Of a stretch of DNA of 42,873 nucleotides, positions 41,864-42,873 are shown piece after piece. This stretch comes from Saprospiraceae bacterium (GTDB lineage: Bacteria; Bacteroidota; Bacteroidia; Chitinophagales; Saprospiraceae). Position 1 is the first letter of the stretch. The number at the start of each line of letters is the position of its first letter. The position numbers and the translations under genes were made by a program. The notes under the pieces are model-generated. The model made no database searches. It was not told the DNA's origin and was given only the letters and a program-made list of their open reading frames with translations. The stretch spans positions 1 through 42,873 of the forward strand of contig JAHDGD010000016.1 in NCBI GenBank assembly GCA_020627825.1, read 5' to 3'.

Positions 41864-41908
41864 TTTACAGATTTATAATAGAACGCTCAAAAATCAAAAA
41901 TGCTCCTT

Positions 41909-42130
41909 TCAATATCCAATTTTCTCTTTAGTGTCACCTTGATAAATAATAGCTTGGTTTTCATTGAGCCTAGTAACTTTACGATTATTTTTCCTTTCAT
42001 ATAAAGTAAGAGCATCTTCTGTTATCATTCCAGCTTCTATAAATCGATCATAGTGAGGAACAATGTCATCATCAATTATATGTAAACCGCTTTTATTTAT
42101 AACCTGAAGTGAATATTGAAGCTTTGTCAT
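41909..42130 (-). CDS. Small hypothetical protein
   Basis: This frame encodes 73 aa from the ATG at 42130 (MTKLQYSLQVINKSGLHIIDDDIVPHYDRF); a longer frame from 42187 is possible but begins with an atypical sequence. No domain is recognised. Residue composition is protein-like, with a mix of acidic and basic residues and few low-complexity runs. It has no signal peptide or membrane segment. It lies between the lipoprotein gene and the right inverted repeat and may be a real small gene or a remnant. Confidence 0.45.
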   Translation of the reverse strand: MTKLQYSLQVINKSGLHIIDDDIVPHYDRFIEAGMITEDALTLYERKNNRKVTRLNENQAIIYQGDTKEKIGY

Positions 42131-42314
42131 GAGAGGTGAAATTACTAGAAAATCAAGTGAATTAAAAGATTTGAAAAAGCATCGCAATTGATAATCTGAA
42201 AATGCTAATGAATCTTTGATTTTGAAGTAATTTTAGCTCGCATTAGATGGTCTACAGCTCATTCGGCTAAGTTATCAAGGAAATAAGTTGGATCAAGGCA
42301 CAGCGATTTTAAGA

Positions 42315-42333
42315 TTACTGTTGAAAACAGTAA
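42315..42333. repeat. Conserved hairpin downstream of RAYT-like gene, right copy
   Basis: TTACTGTT and AACAGTAA form the same perfect 8-bp stem as at 555-573, but the loop is GAA on the plus strand. Arms are conserved while neighbouring bases differ between copies. Confidence 0.6.
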
Positions 42334-42399
42334 ATAGAGGAGAAGCGGATTGAACAATAGGTTCAAGATTAATTCTAAATGAATTGAAGTAGAGGCTAA

Positions 42400-42873
42400 T
42401 TATGCTGATTTTGGTGGTGGTGGGTGGGATTGGTGGAGTGACTTTGTGAATTTCACTAAATTTGATACTACGTGACTTGGAAACGCTTTTATAATCGAAC
42501 CTCCCACTTTCCCAGCCCCCCGATACATCCACCACCTTACCCCCATTTTCCATCTTTTACTCACCCTGTATCTCCTGTTTTTCTGACTGATAATTTCTTT
42601 GCCTTGCTCCATTTCTTCATAGTATGTCGAAAATTCTGAATCACTGTCGAAATAGTACCTTTCAAATCTGCTTTTTACTAACCCTCCGCTCCTGTCTCTT
42701 AATTTGTTTACCCATTTTGCATACACACTATGGAATATTCTAAATTGCTCACTTATAATTCGCCATGGCTCATCTATAAAACACTGATTAATATTTTTAC
42801 CACGTTTTTCGCATGATGCAACATATTTACCAACTATCGTTTTCTTCCCTTTTACCCTCAATAATACTTGATA
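42400..42873 (-). CDS. RAYT-like transposase, 3' part, cut by window edge (second copy)
   Basis: The frame is open to the window edge on the minus strand; the N-terminal catalytic part is not visible. The protein matches the copy at 1-488 at about 87 percent, with identical FRIFHSVYAKWVNKL and RSGGLVKSRF. Most differences are spread out, and the proline-rich tail is hypervariable (QSHPPPPKSA here). Both copies keep intact frames, so purifying selection on the protein is plausible. The two copies face inward across the window. Confidence 0.5.
   Translation of the reverse strand, partial: YQVLLRVKGKKTIVGKYVASCEKRGKNINQCFIDEPWRIISEQFRIFHSVYAKWVNKLRDRSGGLVKSRFERYYFDSDSEFSTYYEEMEQGKEIISQKNRRYRVSKRWKMGVRWWMYRGAGKVGGSIIKAFPSHVVSNLVKFTKSLHQSHPPPPKSA

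Larger units (their letters stand above)
42256..42873 (-). repeat. Right copy of 618-bp inverted repeat (RAYT-like unit)
   Basis: This is the reverse complement counterpart of 15-632, with matching length, coding frame, 3' tail and hairpin, and moderate divergence. The window ends at the base that aligns with left position 15. Contig ends at the same point of a dispersed repeat suggest an assembly break there. Confidence 0.85.

Noticed and set aside
41909-42187. 92-aa start for the small hypothetical gene
   Set aside because: The first 19 residues (MRCFFKSFNSLDFLVISPL) look like read-through of intergenic DNA; the internal ATG at 42130 gives a more protein-like sequence, but even this gene is uncertain.
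15-42873. Composite transposon bounded by two inverted insertion-like units
   Set aside because: The flanking copies differ by about 13 percent in protein, no target duplication can be seen at the edges, and the interior holds core genes (rpe, ribBA, lolD, cbs). A contig ending in dispersed repeats explains it better.

Overview
The window looks like a piece of a low-GC Bacteroidota chromosome, probably from a Saprospiria- or Chitinophagales-like free-living (perhaps marine) member. The evidence is two very large secreted proteins with type IX secretion system (T9SS) sorting domains (one type A, one type B/CHU_C), a PorP/SprF-family outer-membrane protein, a TonB-dependent receptor with a carboxypeptidase-like N-terminal domain, frequent TAnnTTTG promoter boxes close to start codons, and few Shine-Dalgarno sequences. 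The genus cannot be fixed from the sequence alone.

Layout. Both ends lie inside diverged inverted copies of a RAYT-like transposase unit (618 bp, 15-632 and 42256-42873), so the window is probably a contig that broke at a dispersed repeat. From the left: a coiled-coil membrane protein (minus), ribulose-phosphate 3-epimerase overlapping a TonB receptor, a nitrilase, and an ArnT/PMT-like membrane glycosyltransferase. Then two giant minus-strand secreted proteins (1560 aa with 11 internal repeats; 1444 aa with CUB, choice-of-anchor L, Calx-beta and CHU_C domains). Then a lipoprotein cytochrome c and SCO1-like protein, divergent from a DASH cryptochrome. Then a mobile-element-derived intergenic block, a DUF389 membrane protein with LolD-like ATPase, two GT4 glycosyltransferases and RibBA, PorP/SprF, an NlpC/P60 hydrolase coupled to cystathionine beta-synthase, and a GNAT acetyltransferase gene split by a 166-bp MITE.

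The most coherent system is at 30500-41297. Two divergent operons (GH92 - sugar MFS transporter - glycosylasparaginase to the left; GH20 - CutC - GH2 beta-mannosidase to the right) share a 66-bp promoter region holding a 25-bp palindromic operator candidate. Together the four hydrolases match, step by step, the lysosome-style exo-degradation of high-mannose N-glycans: alpha-mannosidase, beta-mannosidase, beta-hexosaminidase, then cleavage of GlcNAc-Asn. No SusC/SusD pair, endoglycosidase or regulator is present. A CutC-family protein is embedded in the operon, which argues for a glycan-related role for this poorly understood family.

Mobile-DNA signals are subtle but real. There is a MITE with 19-bp terminal inverted repeats and TTTAA target duplications inside the GNAT gene, a second copy of its core at 19971-20071, TIR-like remnants at 638-659 and 7920-7938, and a family of short palindromes (TTTGGGCTT-N-AAGCCCAAA type) found both between and inside genes.
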